Below, one piece after another: positions 1 through 9,549 of a DNA stretch of 64,000 nt (position 1 is its first letter; each line of letters begins with the position of its first letter). The notes under the pieces are model-generated. The model was not told the origin of the DNA. It saw only the letters and a list, made by a program, of their open reading frames with translations, and made no database searches. The stretch lies in assembly GCF_030818575.1 (NCBI RefSeq), contig NZ_JAUTAL010000001.1, positions 2,170,001 to 2,234,000 of the forward strand, read 5' to 3'. The DNA is from Chryseobacterium camelliae. Lineage in GTDB: Bacteria > Bacteroidota > Bacteroidia > Flavobacteriales > Weeksellaceae. Made by a program: the position numbers and the translations under genes.

Positions 1-1798
<1,798 letters not shown>

Positions 1799-1989
1799 TC
1801 ATTTGTCCTTTTCGTCTTGATCTGTTTCCCAGAATACATATAGCTGATCCCCTTTTCCAAACAGGACAACAGAGTTGCATGATTGTGTTTTTGATGCTCC
1901 GTTGCATCTGTATCAGGGTAGACCGGATGGATAACGGGTCCGGTTGCGATCAGCTTATAGGTATCCTGTCATTTGTGTTGTACGGCCTG

Positions 1990-2985
1990 TTATTTCAAGA
2001 ATTGCCTGACCATCCGGAATATAATATCGGTGCTTCCGGGCAGGGGCATGCCGTGGGCATAGCCTGCATAGACGTGCAGTTCTGTAAAGTTGCCGGCTTT
2101 AATGAGGCGGTCTGCATAAGCGATGCCGCTATCCCGAAGCGGATCTGTTCCGGCGACAAAGACCACGGTAGGTGGTAGATTGGACACATCGCTGATGTTC
2201 CCCGGCAGGACATATTTTTCTTTCGGGTTGCCGTTTTTACCGATGTAGAGGCTTTCCATAATCGGAAAATCTTCGCTTTTCAGTCCCGGTACCCTTTTCA
2301 GTTCAATGGCAGAAGGATAGTCGGTACGGAAGTCTCCCGGAAGGATTTCCAGGATTTCCAGACCTATCTTCGGGCCTTTTTTATCCCTGGCGAACTGGGC
2401 CAGGCTTCCGGACAGTCCGGCCCCGGCGCTGGAGCCGCCTACGGCGATCAGCGCCGGGTTGCCGCCGATGCTGTTCGCGTATTCATATGCCCACTTCAAG
2501 GCTGCGTAGGCATCGTGAAGGCCTGCCGGAAACGGATTTTCCGGGGCCAGTCGGTAATCGACGCTGATCACGACCATATGTCCTTTTACGGCATAATCGG
2601 CACAGCGCTGGTGGTCCCATTTCGGGGTCCCGAAAATAAATCCGCCGCCGTGGAACCACAGGAATACCGGAAGGTTCTTCGCATTTTTTGGTTTATAAAT
2701 CGTTACCGGAATTTCAGGATCTTTAGGATCCATTCCGGGAATTTTAGATTGGGTGACTTCCACACTGTCCTTATTTTTAAGCTCGGGCCAGGGTTTATCG
2801 GCATTCTCCTTCCGCTGTTTTTTAATCTCATCCAGCGTGATTTCTGTAATTGGTGTATACACTGCAATCGCAAACTGCGGAAGCAGCCGCTTTCCGGCCT
2901 CTTTAAGGGTCAGGGGTTTGTATTCCTGGGAAAACAGGAGTCCGGAAACCAATAAAAACAGGAGTTTCAATATGGGATTTTTCAT
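1990..2985 (-). CDS. Secreted alpha/beta hydrolase, HSL (family IV) esterase
   Basis: A 331-residue esterase of the hormone-sensitive-lipase type, which hydrolyses short acyl esters. An N-terminal signal peptide (residues 1-19, ending LLFSQ) predicts export. The oxyanion-hole motif HGGG is at residues 112-115. The nucleophile elbow GSSAG puts Ser at about 186. The acid is Asp281 in AGTDPLRDSG, and the base is His311 in GYAHGM. All three catalytic residues are present and the length is normal for the family. It lies upstream of the beta-galactosidase on the same strand with a 227 bp gap, so co-transcription is possible but not shown. The genuine substrate, for example acetylated sugars, cannot be told from sequence. 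Confidence 0.9.
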   Translation of the reverse strand: MKNPILKLLFLLVSGLLFSQEYKPLTLKEAGKRLLPQFAIAVYTPITEITLDEIKKQRKENADKPWPELKNKDSVEVTQSKIPGMDPKDPEIPVTIYKPKNAKNLPVFLWFHGGGFIFGTPKWDHQRCADYAVKGHMVVISVDYRLAPENPFPAGLHDAYAALKWAYEYANSIGGNPALIAVGGSSAGAGLSGSLAQFARDKKGPKIGLEILEILPGDFRTDYPSAIELKRVPGLKSEDFPIMESLYIGKNGNPKEKYVLPGNISDVSNLPPTVVFVAGTDPLRDSGIAYADRLIKAGNFTELHVYAGYAHGMPLPGSTDIIFRMVRQFLK

Positions 2986-3217
2986 AATAATAATGTGTTG
3001 TTCAGGAAATCAAATTTAACCTTATCCTATTTCCCTGAGGATACGAAAAAGATATTTGATGATACGAAAGGGGAATTAGCGAAAGAGCAATACTAAGGTA
3101 TGGGCCGAACTGTTGAAACCGTGAATGTATGAATTAGCTAATCGCATTTCGCTAAAACACTTATATACATTATGAAATATAAGGCATTTTTTTAATGCTC
3201 AATAGTATTCCTCAAAC

Positions 3218-3577
3218 TTAACTTTTTTTATCTTTCTCGGCTATATGATAACGTAACTCTTGATTTTCCTGTTCGAGTTTTTGTATGTACTTTTTCTGGA
3301 TTTCCCATAGTGAAAGTGGAATATTATAATGGTTTGTTTCAGCTTTATTGATGGGATTATCATTTGAAATAAATATTTGAGGTGTATCCTCTTCCAAGAT
3401 ATCATCGATAGAAACACCAAGGATATCTGCCAGTTTCTTCCATTCTGAAATTGAAATTTTAACTTCACCTTTTTCCCTACGATTATAATTAGAAGTATCC
3501 ATACATAAAGCTTTTGCAATATAGGCCTGGCTGAGTTTTTTATTCTTTCTAACGAGAATTAACCTGTGTTTAATCAT
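3218..3577 (-). CDS. XRE-family helix-turn-helix regulator
   Basis: Small DNA-binding protein of about 119 residues. An N-terminal Cro/CI-type HTH is visible (MIKHRLILVRKNKKLSQAYI, then MDTSNYNRREKGEVKISISEW). A linker and a C-terminal helix rich in Lys, Glu and Gln follow, possibly a short coiled coil for dimerisation. The open frame extends 16 codons upstream to 3625, but the HTH fold begins at MIKHRL, so the ATG at 3577 is preferred. It is divergent from the GG-leader peptide gene at 3704, and the 126 bp between them must hold both promoters, so it may control that gene. Codons are AT-rich like those of the peptide and GLPGLI genes. Confidence 0.85.
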   Translation of the reverse strand: MIKHRLILVRKNKKLSQAYIAKALCMDTSNYNRREKGEVKISISEWKKLADILGVSIDDILEEDTPQIFISNDNPINKAETNHYNIPLSLWEIQKKYIQKLEQENQELRYHIAEKDKKS

Positions 3578-3668
3578 CTTATGGTGAATTTTACACAAAT
3601 TTAAACATAAAATATAAATTCGCAATAAAAACGCAAATAAATTTCATATTCTACGTGTTTTTCTTTTC

Positions 3669-3676
3669 TAAATTTG
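3669..3676 (+). promoter_or_regulatory. Possible -7 box of the GG-leader peptide gene
   Basis: TAAATTTG matches the Bacteroidota -7 consensus TAnnTTTG and sits 28 bp before the ATG at 3704. No TTG is seen at the expected -33 distance, so only half of a promoter is supported. Confidence 0.35.
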
Positions 3677-3703
3677 ACATACTAACTTTTTTAAAAAAAA
3701 ATC

Positions 3704-3916
3704 ATGAAAAATTTGCAAAAACTTTCCAGAAAAGAATTATCTTTAATTTCGGGTGGTGATGGTGACGAAACAGCTAGAACCTGTCATTTGAATTACACAG
3801 GAACACTTTGGGGTGAAGATATGGTCATTACCAGCGTGGGCGACGGGCCGTGTCCAAAATCCGGCAGAACGAAGTGTTACAGTTACACCCAGACCGGGCC
3901 AAAATGTGAAAAATAA
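3704..3916 (+). CDS. Small double-glycine-leader (bacteriocin-like) peptide
   Basis: A 70-residue peptide precursor. Its N-terminus (MKNLQKLSRKELSLISGG) is the leader type known from Chryseobacterium bacteriocin-like and RiPP precursors, with cleavage expected after GG at residue 18. The predicted 52-residue core is Gly, Asp, Thr and Ser rich and has four cysteines (CHLN, GPCPKSG, TKCYSY, PKCEK), which could form two disulfides or be modified. No maturation or C39-peptidase transporter gene is nearby, so export must rely on a machine encoded elsewhere. An XRE regulator is divergent upstream. An intrinsic terminator follows the stop, then a GLPGLI gene. Toxin, signal or other role is not decided by sequence. 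Confidence 0.75.
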   Translation: MKNLQKLSRKELSLISGGDGDETARTCHLNYTGTLWGEDMVITSVGDGPCPKSGRTKCYSYTQTGPKCEK

Positions 3917-3922
3917 CGTAAT

Positions 3923-3948
3923 AGCTGGAGTCAACTCCAGCTTTTTTT
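3923..3948 (+). terminator. Intrinsic terminator between peptide and GLPGLI gene
   Basis: A perfect 8-bp stem (AGCTGGAG / CTCCAGCT) with a 4-nt loop is followed by seven T. It ends only 8 bp before the ATG at 3957, so the GLPGLI gene would be reached only by readthrough or by a promoter inside the stem region. Confidence 0.85.
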
Positions 3949-3956
3949 AAATTACT

Positions 3957-4730
3957 ATGAGAGCAAAGATTATATACATCCTGACAATACTATTAATGAC
4001 CAACCTGATGAATGCTCAGCAGTCATTCAGATTTGTCTATGAATATTCCTATGCACCAGACTCAACAAATGTAGAGAAGAAAATTAAAGAAACTTATTAT
4101 CTTGATATTAGGGATGATCAGGCACTATTCTACAATGTTAAACACAAGTCTCATGACACATTGTATATTAATGACGATTTTCTGTACTCTGATTTTGATT
4201 ATCGCATTGTTCAGCATAAAGCTGATCCTACAGTAACAGAATACTTTAACATATCCGATTTTGCCTATGCAGTCAAAGATAAAGTCGAGTTTAAATGGAC
4301 AGTCAATAGGGCATCAGATAAGATATTGGATTATAATGCTCAGGAAGCTGTATGTAATTTCAGGGGAAGGAAATGGAAGGCATGGTTCGCAAAAGACCTT
4401 CCTTTTCAGAATGGGCCCTATAAATTCAGTGGGCTTCCCGGACTGATCGTGAAAATTTCAGATTATAAAAACACCCACACCTTCACTCTGATAGCCGTTG
4501 AATCTTTAAAGGAAAAATTAGTTATTGTTCCTGAAAAAATGATTGACATCAACAAGGCAAAATTTAAAAAAGTCCTTGACGGATTCAGAAATAATTCTCA
4601 GAAAGAATTAATGAATATAGAAGTTACATCTACTGAAGATGGCCTGACCAATGAAGAGTTTAAAAATAAAATGAAGGAATACTATAAGCGGAAGCATAAA
4701 GGCAATAATAATTTTATTGAATTGGAATAA
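3957..4730 (+). CDS. GLPGLI family secreted protein
   Basis: A 257-residue protein with an N-terminal signal peptide (MRAKIIYILTILLMTNLMNAQ) and the family-defining core FSGLPGLIVKISD near residue 160, preceded by the conserved WKAWFAKDLPFQNGPYKF stretch. GLPGLI proteins are Bacteroidota-specific exported proteins of unknown biochemical function, and they are often found beside GG-leader peptide or RiPP loci. That is the case here: the gene lies 40 bp after the peptide precursor, separated by a terminator. The C-terminus is highly charged (KEYYKRKHKG). The start at 3957 is chosen because it gives a full signal peptide. The family call is secure; a role in processing or sensing the peptide is only inference from position. 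Confidence 0.88.
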   Translation: MRAKIIYILTILLMTNLMNAQQSFRFVYEYSYAPDSTNVEKKIKETYYLDIRDDQALFYNVKHKSHDTLYINDDFLYSDFDYRIVQHKADPTVTEYFNISDFAYAVKDKVEFKWTVNRASDKILDYNAQEAVCNFRGRKWKAWFAKDLPFQNGPYKFSGLPGLIVKISDYKNTHTFTLIAVESLKEKLVIVPEKMIDINKAKFKKVLDGFRNNSQKELMNIEVTSTEDGLTNEEFKNKMKEYYKRKHKGNNNFIELE

Positions 4731-4813
4731 TTGCTTATTTACCTTTTACAAATCTGCCTTTACCTTTATAAAAACTCACCCGCTACAAAATTGCTTACTA
4801 CAAACTTTACTTT

Positions 4814-6180
4814 TTAACGCAAAGCTTTATTCTCCAAATGCATATTTCAAGCGAGCAAAGAAAAGAATCAATACATTGATTCTATGAAGCATCCTTCTTA
4901 AGCGGCTTCGCCACCATAGCTTTGCCTTCTTAAATAAAGCAGGGTGACTCATGGTCTTTGCGTCACATATTTAGCATTTCGTCTTTTTAAGAAACCCACT
5001 CATTGGCAAATACCTTTTAACGCAAAGCTTTATTCTACAAATGATATTTCAAGAGTGCAAAGAAGGGAATCAATGCATTGATTCTTATGAAGCATGCTTC
5101 TTAAGCGGCTTCGCCGCCATAGCTTTGCTTTCTTACATAAAGCAGAATCATAGATGATCTTTGCGTTAAAGATTTAGCCTTTCGCCTTTTTAAAAATACA
5201 CTTATTCGCAAATACCTTTTAACGCAAAGCTTTATTCTCCACTCCCTTATTTCAAGAGTGCAAAGAGGTGAATCAATGCATTGATTCTTATGAAGCTTGC
5301 TTCTTCAGCGGCTTCGCCGCCATAGCTTTGCCTTCTTAAATAAAGCAGGGTGACTCGTGGTCTTTGCGTCACATATTTAGCATTTCGTCTTTTAAAAAAA
5401 TCTACTCATTAGCAAATACCTTTTAACGCAAAGCTTTATTCTCCACACCCTTGTTTCAAGAGAGCAAAGAGGTGAATCAATGCATTGATTCTTATGAAGC
5501 TTGCTTCTTCAGCGGCTTAGCCGCCATAGCTTTGCCTTCTTAAATAAAGCAGGGTGACTCGTGGTCTTTGCGTCACATATTTAGCATTTCGTCTTTTAAA
5601 AAAATCTACTCATTAGCAAATACCTTTTAACGCAAAGCTTTATTCTCCACACCCTTGTTTCAAGAGAGCAAAGAGGTGAATCAATGCATTGATTCTTATG
5701 AAGCTTGCTTCTTCAGCGGCTTAGCCGCCATAGCTTTGCCTTCTTAAATAAAGCAGGGTGACTCGTGGTCTTTGCGTCACATATTTAGCATTTCGTCTTT
5801 TTACAAATTCACTTTTTAGTAAAATTGCCTACTCACATTTTAACGCAAAGCTTTATTCTCCAAACGCAGATTTCAAGAGTGCGAAGAAAGGAATCAATAC
5901 ATTGATTCTATGAAGCATGCTTAGTCAGAGGCTTCGCCGCCATAGCTTGGCATTCTTAATTAAAGAAGAATAATAAATGATCTTTGCGTTATAGAATCAA
6001 CCTTTCGCCTTTTTAAAAATTCACTTTTTAGTAAAATTGCCTACTCACATTTTAACGCAAAGTTTTATTCTCCAAACGCATATTTCAAGCGTGCAAAGAA
6101 AGGAATCAATACATTGATTCTATGAAGCATGCTTAGTCAGCGGCTTGACATTATTAATAAAGGATAATCATTCATGGTCT
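4814..6180. repeat. Tandem array of seven ~204-213 bp palindromic units
   Basis: Units begin with AACGCAAAG at about 4816, 5019, 5221, 5425, 5629, 5842 and 6054, spaced 203, 202, 204, 204, 213 and 212 bp; the last is truncated. The units at 5425 and 5629 are identical over nearly their whole length. Each unit carries an outer inverted pair (AACGCAAAG near the start, CTTTGCGTT or CTTTGCGTC near the end). Inside are the palindromes AAAGCTTT, AATCAATGCATTGATT, GAAGCATGCTTC and a GCGGCTTCGCCGC hairpin. No reading frame is conserved across units. A transcript would fold as a branched structure repeated seven times. This is not a CRISPR, because the repeat itself is ~200 bp and contiguous. Function unknown. 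Confidence 0.92.
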
Positions 6181-6330
6181 TTGCATGACTTAATTTTTCC
6201 TCTCCATCCACTCATAAAAATGCTCATCTACAATTTGCTTCCAGATCTTCTCGCTTTCGCCAATTCCCTCCAACTCTCCAACTCTAAAACCCTCCAACTC
6301 TCCCACTCTAAAAACCCTCCACCCCACAAC
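6181..6330. other. C/T-rich intergenic spacer
   Basis: Contains a pyrimidine-rich tract with short direct repeats of CCAACTCT, CCCACTCT and TAAAACCCTCC at about 6268-6320. A similar tract is at 23535-23585. No gene is supported. Confidence 0.5.
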
Positions 6331-6858
6331 TCACCTCCTCCTAATCCCCCGCTCCAGCAACACCTTCCCGGCATCCAGCATTTTCGTCAGGTGGATGAAG
6401 GGTGTGATGAGGTTATTTCCGGGCAGGGTGTGGCAGGCGCCGAGGGAGAAATAGACGGCTTCGCTGAGGAAATCGTCGAACTCATCGAGGGTGTAGGCAG
6501 TGAAGGCATTTTTGAAGGTGAGGAAAGGATGGTGGTATTCTTCATCGGAGAGGTTGCCTTGCAGGAGTTCGGAGGGGCGATCCGAGGATTCATCGAGGAG
6601 CCATTGTTTGGTTTTGAACTGCATGAGGTAGCTGCCGCGGACAAAAGACCGTACGTAATGGCAGAACTCCAGGACTTCCACGGGATCGCGGTTGATGCAC
6701 GCGCGGCGTTTCATGGCGTATTGCATGATCTCGAACAGCAGGTTTTTGGCTTCGGGTAGTTCATAAAGGTTGAAAAATGTGGTGATGAGCCTGAGCCCGG
6801 AATGTTTGATGCGGCGGGTATGCCCTCCGGACAAGAAATCTGGGGTATTTTTTTTCAT
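6331..6858 (-). CDS. Hypothetical helical protein
   Basis: A 175-residue protein that I do not recognise. It looks genuinely coding, with a mixed composition and long amphipathic segments (LITTFFNLYELPEAKNLLFE, VEVLEFCHYVRSFVRG, EFDDFLSEAVYFSLGA) consistent with an all-alpha fold. The C-terminus is basic (LLERGIRRR). There is no signal peptide, membrane segment or metal motif. The opposing plus-strand frame over the same bases is low complexity and is taken as a shadow. Its start ATG overlaps the stop of the small upstream frame (ATGA), so the two may be translationally coupled. GC content is like the chromosomal core and unlike the AT-rich island beside it. Confidence 0.6.
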   Translation of the reverse strand: MKKNTPDFLSGGHTRRIKHSGLRLITTFFNLYELPEAKNLLFEIMQYAMKRRACINRDPVEVLEFCHYVRSFVRGSYLMQFKTKQWLLDESSDRPSELLQGNLSDEEYHHPFLTFKNAFTAYTLDEFDDFLSEAVYFSLGACHTLPGNNLITPFIHLTKMLDAGKVLLERGIRRR

Positions 6859-7106
6859 AGCAAATGTTTTTTGATCGGGCAGCTGCCGGTGGGCGCGGAG
6901 GCTCCCGGAACACTTCCCTGGATTGTCCTGTTCTGTTGTGCTGACAGGCGATGAACCGTCTGCCGGTGTTTTAAAAAAGCTTTCCTGATGCCCTTTGGCG
7001 AGAAAAAGAACCGGGTAACCAAAGGATCAAAAGCAGTGGCCGCCGGGCACCGGAAAGCAGCAAATACGCACGGCTGCAACAGCCGGCACATCATGTAAAA
7101 AAACAC
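6855..7106 (-). CDS. Small doubtful ORF upstream of the helical protein
   Basis: An 83-codon frame whose TGA overlaps the ATG at 6858 by four bases. The predicted peptide is Arg, Pro and Ala rich with an FFFSPKGIRKAFLKH segment and no recognised domain. The ATGA overlap favours a real coupled gene. The composition suggests it could equally be leader sequence. Confidence 0.25.
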   Translation of the reverse strand: MFFYMMCRLLQPCVFAAFRCPAATAFDPLVTRFFFSPKGIRKAFLKHRQTVHRLSAQQNRTIQGSVPGASAPTGSCPIKKHLL

Positions 7107-7171
7107 ACTTCACACTCTACATGATACTTATGTTTTGGAGGCTGGCTTAGATAAATGTGGAGAACACAGAA

Positions 7172-7347
7172 AATAAAAAAGGCAGGATCTCTACATTATC
7201 TGCCATTGAGGTACTGGTATACCGTGGAACAGATAAGAGGAAGAGACCCACGCCTAGGTCGTGAGCCGCTTACTTATCCTCTCGTTCCTAAAAATTACCA
7301 GTTTCCAATGGCGAGATTCTAAGCAATAGCTTCTATTGTTCGTTGAA
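7172..7347 (-). ncRNA. Structured minus-strand RNA, 6S-like rod (candidate)
   Basis: A short independent transcription unit of about 175 nt. A promoter (TTG, 21 bp, TAACTTTG) lies just upstream, and the unit ends with GATCCTGCC followed by TTTTTT. In between, the minus strand folds as a long rod. GCCATTG (7307-7313) pairs with CAATGGC (7201-7207), ACTGGTA pairs with TACCAGT, GGAAC pairs with GTTCC, and AGAGGA pairs with TCCTCT, with internal loops between; the tip stem is CTCACG/CGTGGG. A separate 5' hairpin CAATAG-AAG-CTATTG is at 7322-7336. No ORF fits. A long interrupted rod of this size is the shape of 6S RNA, and Flavobacteria have a divergent 6S family, but I cannot confirm the identity. 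The existence of an RNA gene is better supported than its name. Confidence 0.55.
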
Positions 7348-7353
7348 GTATCG

Positions 7354-7385
7354 CAAAGTTACTTTAGTTGTAACTTATGATGCAA
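7354..7385 (-). promoter_or_regulatory. Promoter of the rod-shaped RNA
   Basis: On the minus strand, TTG at 7385-7383 is followed after 21 bp by TAACTTTG at 7361-7354. This fits the Bacteroidota -33/-7 promoter and places the start near 7347. Confidence 0.6.
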
Positions 7386-7403
7386 ATATAATAAAAATTT
7401 CAA

Positions 7404-7423
7404 TATTGGCATATATCCCAATA
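7404..7423. promoter_or_regulatory. Inverted repeat, possible XRE operator
   Basis: TATTGG, 8 bp, CCAATA is a perfect dyad 46 bp upstream of the XRE start at 7469 and could be its autoregulatory site. This is inference from position only. Confidence 0.4.
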
Positions 7424-7468
7424 AGATTTTTATTTTATAAATGCAAATTGCTGGAAAAGCTAGCGATA

Positions 7469-7720
7469 ATGGATCTTCAAAAAGAATTACAGATTCTAAT
7501 TGGTCAACGAATATCAGAAATAAGAGCCCAAAATAAACAAACTCAACAGGATTTAGAGTTTCTAACTGGTATTGATGTAGCTGAAATCAGCAAGTACGAA
7601 AAGGGCAAAAGAAACCTGACGCTAAAAACTATGATAAAGTTTGCTGCTGCTTTACAAGTTCATCCAAAAGAACTTTTTGAGTTTGATTTTAATATTGAAA
7701 AATATAAAATTATTGATTAG
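7469..7720 (+). CDS. XRE-family regulator at the head of the RT island
   Basis: An 83-residue Cro/CI-type HTH protein: IGQRISEIRAQNKQTQQDLE, then TGIDVAEISKYEKGKRN and LKTMIKFAAALQVHPKELF, i.e. a complete five-helix XRE fold and little else. The open frame starts at 7343, but the first 42 codons are hydrophobic and unrelated, and ATG 7469 opens exactly at the conserved domain. It is followed by 449 bp of AT-rich DNA and then the reverse transcriptase on the same strand. It probably regulates the island, a common arrangement for defence cassettes, though it could be an unrelated resident. A palindrome at 7404-7423 is a candidate operator. Confidence 0.8.
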   Translation: MDLQKELQILIGQRISEIRAQNKQTQQDLEFLTGIDVAEISKYEKGKRNLTLKTMIKFAAALQVHPKELFEFDFNIEKYKIID

Positions 7721-8169
7721 ATACTAACAATAGTTAAAACTTCTTCATTTAAGGAAGTCTATAATTATGATAATATATATTTATATCTTTGATTACTGTT
7801 CAAATTAATTTTATATTACTCTTAAAATAATAGAAGCTGCATTATCATCATTAACATAATGACATTGATACAATACTTTTAACAAGCAGCATTAAAATAT
7901 ATACATAAAACAATTATTAAAAATATTTAAACAACAAATATTTTTTTAAAAATCAGGGAAAATACTGATTTAAGTATTTTTTAAATTACTTAATTTTATT
8001 TGATAAGATTATAATATGGAAATTCATATTAAAACTTATTTAAGCTATTATATCTTGTTGTTAATTCTTATGTCTACTTTATTGTTAAAAATCTTTATCA
8101 ATCAAATTAGTTTAAACTTATAATTAATTAAAACCTCTAAATGAATATAATTAGATAAAATTCTAAGAG
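7721..8169 (+). other. AT-rich leader region of the reverse transcriptase
   Basis: No ORF is supported in 449 bp. A -7-like TATCTTTG at 7784-7791 could start a long RT leader, but no good -33 TTG is present. Inverted repeats are seen: ACTTCT/GGAAGT (7739-7758), CATTAT/ATAATG (7840-7861) inside GCTGC/GCAGC (7836-7890), and an 8-bp stem AAAATACT/AGTATTTT (7959-7980) that competes with AATCAG/CTGATT. Non-coding RNAs of defence RTs are often found in such leaders, so this is a second ncRNA candidate besides 9548-9672. Confidence 0.4.
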
Positions 8170-9549
8170 ATGGAACCAGATCACTATTTTGAAATACATT
8201 ATTTAAAAGAATTATTTCAGAAACATATAAAAAAATCAAGATCAAAAGGTATTGATAAAATTTCTGTTGAAACTTTTGAAAATAATTTAGATGAAAATCT
8301 TGAAGCAATTATTATTAAAGTAAAAAAAGGGGTTTATAAATTCTCACCATACTTAGAATTATTAAAGTTAAAAGGTAGAAATAAGCATCCTAGAATAATT
8401 TCTATTCCCACAATAAGGGATAAAATGGTATTGCTCATAATAAAGGAAATTTTGCATGATATATTTAAGGAAAGTGTAAACAGAAAACTTCCAAATAGTT
8501 ATATTAAAGATGTAAAAGATTTTCTCAAAAACAGAACATTAGAAGTTTATTTTTTAAAGCTTGACTTAGAAAAATTTTATGATACACTGAATCACCAAAT
8601 TTTAATGTCTAAACTTGATGATAAAAAAGTACCAGAAAATATTAAGGCTCTAATTCTTTTAGCTATAACAAATATTACTGTACCGCAAAATTCAAAACGA
8701 AATCAATATTATAAATATAAAGTAGAAAAAGGTGTACCTCAAGGTTTATCTATTTCAAATATTTTAGCTCAAATTTATTTATTAGAATTTGATAAAATGA
8801 TTTGTAAAAGAAAATATTTTTATCGTAGATATGTTGATGATATTTTATTAATGAATAACAGTTCCTTCTCTGAGTTTAGAATTAATAATTTCATTAAAGA
8901 ATTGGAAAAATTAGAGCTTGATATTAATAAAGAGAAAACAGAACAAAATTCTTTAGGCTATGCATCATTTACTTTTCTTAGTTATAGCATTTCTTCAACA
9001 AAAATTTCTGTAGCTCAAAAAAACATAGAAATTTTTTTACGACGTATAGCTGCAAAAATATCATGGTTTAAAACCTGTTTTGTAAATAAAGAAAGAAGGC
9101 CCGAATATCTTAAAAATGATTTTGAAAAATTGAAAATTGTTTTTATTGAGGAATTAAATGATATGATTACAGGACTTATAGCTAACAATAAAAATTATGG
9201 ATGGCTTTTTTATTTTTCAGAAATAAATGATTTAGATTTGTTATTTAAAATTGATAAAATTATATCAAAATTTTTCATTGATTTAAAACCATTTGAAAAC
9301 AAACGTCCTAAGAATTTAAAAAAACTAATACGAACATATTACTCAATAAAATCAAAAGATTTTAAATATATTAATAATTATGATAATCTAGACTCTATTA
9401 GAAAAAAAAGAGATTTTCTTTTATTCAGAGGACAGATTTCTGCTATAAAAAATTATACAGATGAAGAAATTGATTACTTTTTTTCTAAATATCAACAAAA
9501 CCAAATTAGAAAAAACGAGCAAAACATTGGATATAAATATATAGCTTAA
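8170..9549 (+). CDS. Reverse transcriptase, UG/defence-associated type
   Basis: A 459-residue RNA-directed DNA polymerase. Fingers motifs are GIDKISVETFENNL (27-40) and RIISIPTIRDKMVLLI (75-90). Motif A is LKLDLEKFYDTL with catalytic Asp132, motif B is GVPQGLSISNILA (188-200), and motif C is RRYVDDILLM with Asp223/Asp224. The C-terminal ~160 residues are helical and Lys/Asn rich, a thumb or accessory region. There is no HNH endonuclease, no intron maturase zinc motif and no retron-type NAxxH or VTG signature, so it is neither a group II intron RT nor an obvious retron. The stop codon lies inside the closing stem of the RNA at 9548-9672, and a SLATT membrane protein follows. RT plus SLATT is known among unknown-group (UG) anti-phage RTs. 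Strongly AT-rich codons point to transfer. Confidence 0.92.
   Translation: MEPDHYFEIHYLKELFQKHIKKSRSKGIDKISVETFENNLDENLEAIIIKVKKGVYKFSPYLELLKLKGRNKHPRIISIPTIRDKMVLLIIKEILHDIFKESVNRKLPNSYIKDVKDFLKNRTLEVYFLKLDLEKFYDTLNHQILMSKLDDKKVPENIKALILLAITNITVPQNSKRNQYYKYKVEKGVPQGLSISNILAQIYLLEFDKMICKRKYFYRRYVDDILLMNNSSFSEFRINNFIKELEKLELDINKEKTEQNSLGYASFTFLSYSISSTKISVAQKNIEIFLRRIAAKISWFKTCFVNKERRPEYLKNDFEKLKIVFIEELNDMITGLIANNKNYGWLFYFSEINDLDLLFKIDKIISKFFIDLKPFENKRPKNLKKLIRTYYSIKSKDFKYINNYDNLDSIRKKRDFLLFRGQISAIKNYTDEEIDYFFSKYQQNQIRKNEQNIGYKYIA

Noticed and set aside
3076..3155. Inverted repeat TTAGCGAAA / TTTCGCTAA
   Set aside because: Nine-bp arms with a 62 nt loop in an AT-rich spacer; no clear link to a promoter or terminator.
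4814..6180. CRISPR array
   Set aside because: The repeat is a contiguous ~204 bp unit with internal palindromes. There are no short repeats with unique spacers and no cas genes.
6145..6759. Plus-strand 204-codon frame
   Set aside because: Begins in repeat DNA, has low-complexity Glu/Gly-rich sequence, and is antisense to the better-looking minus-strand gene at 6331-6858.
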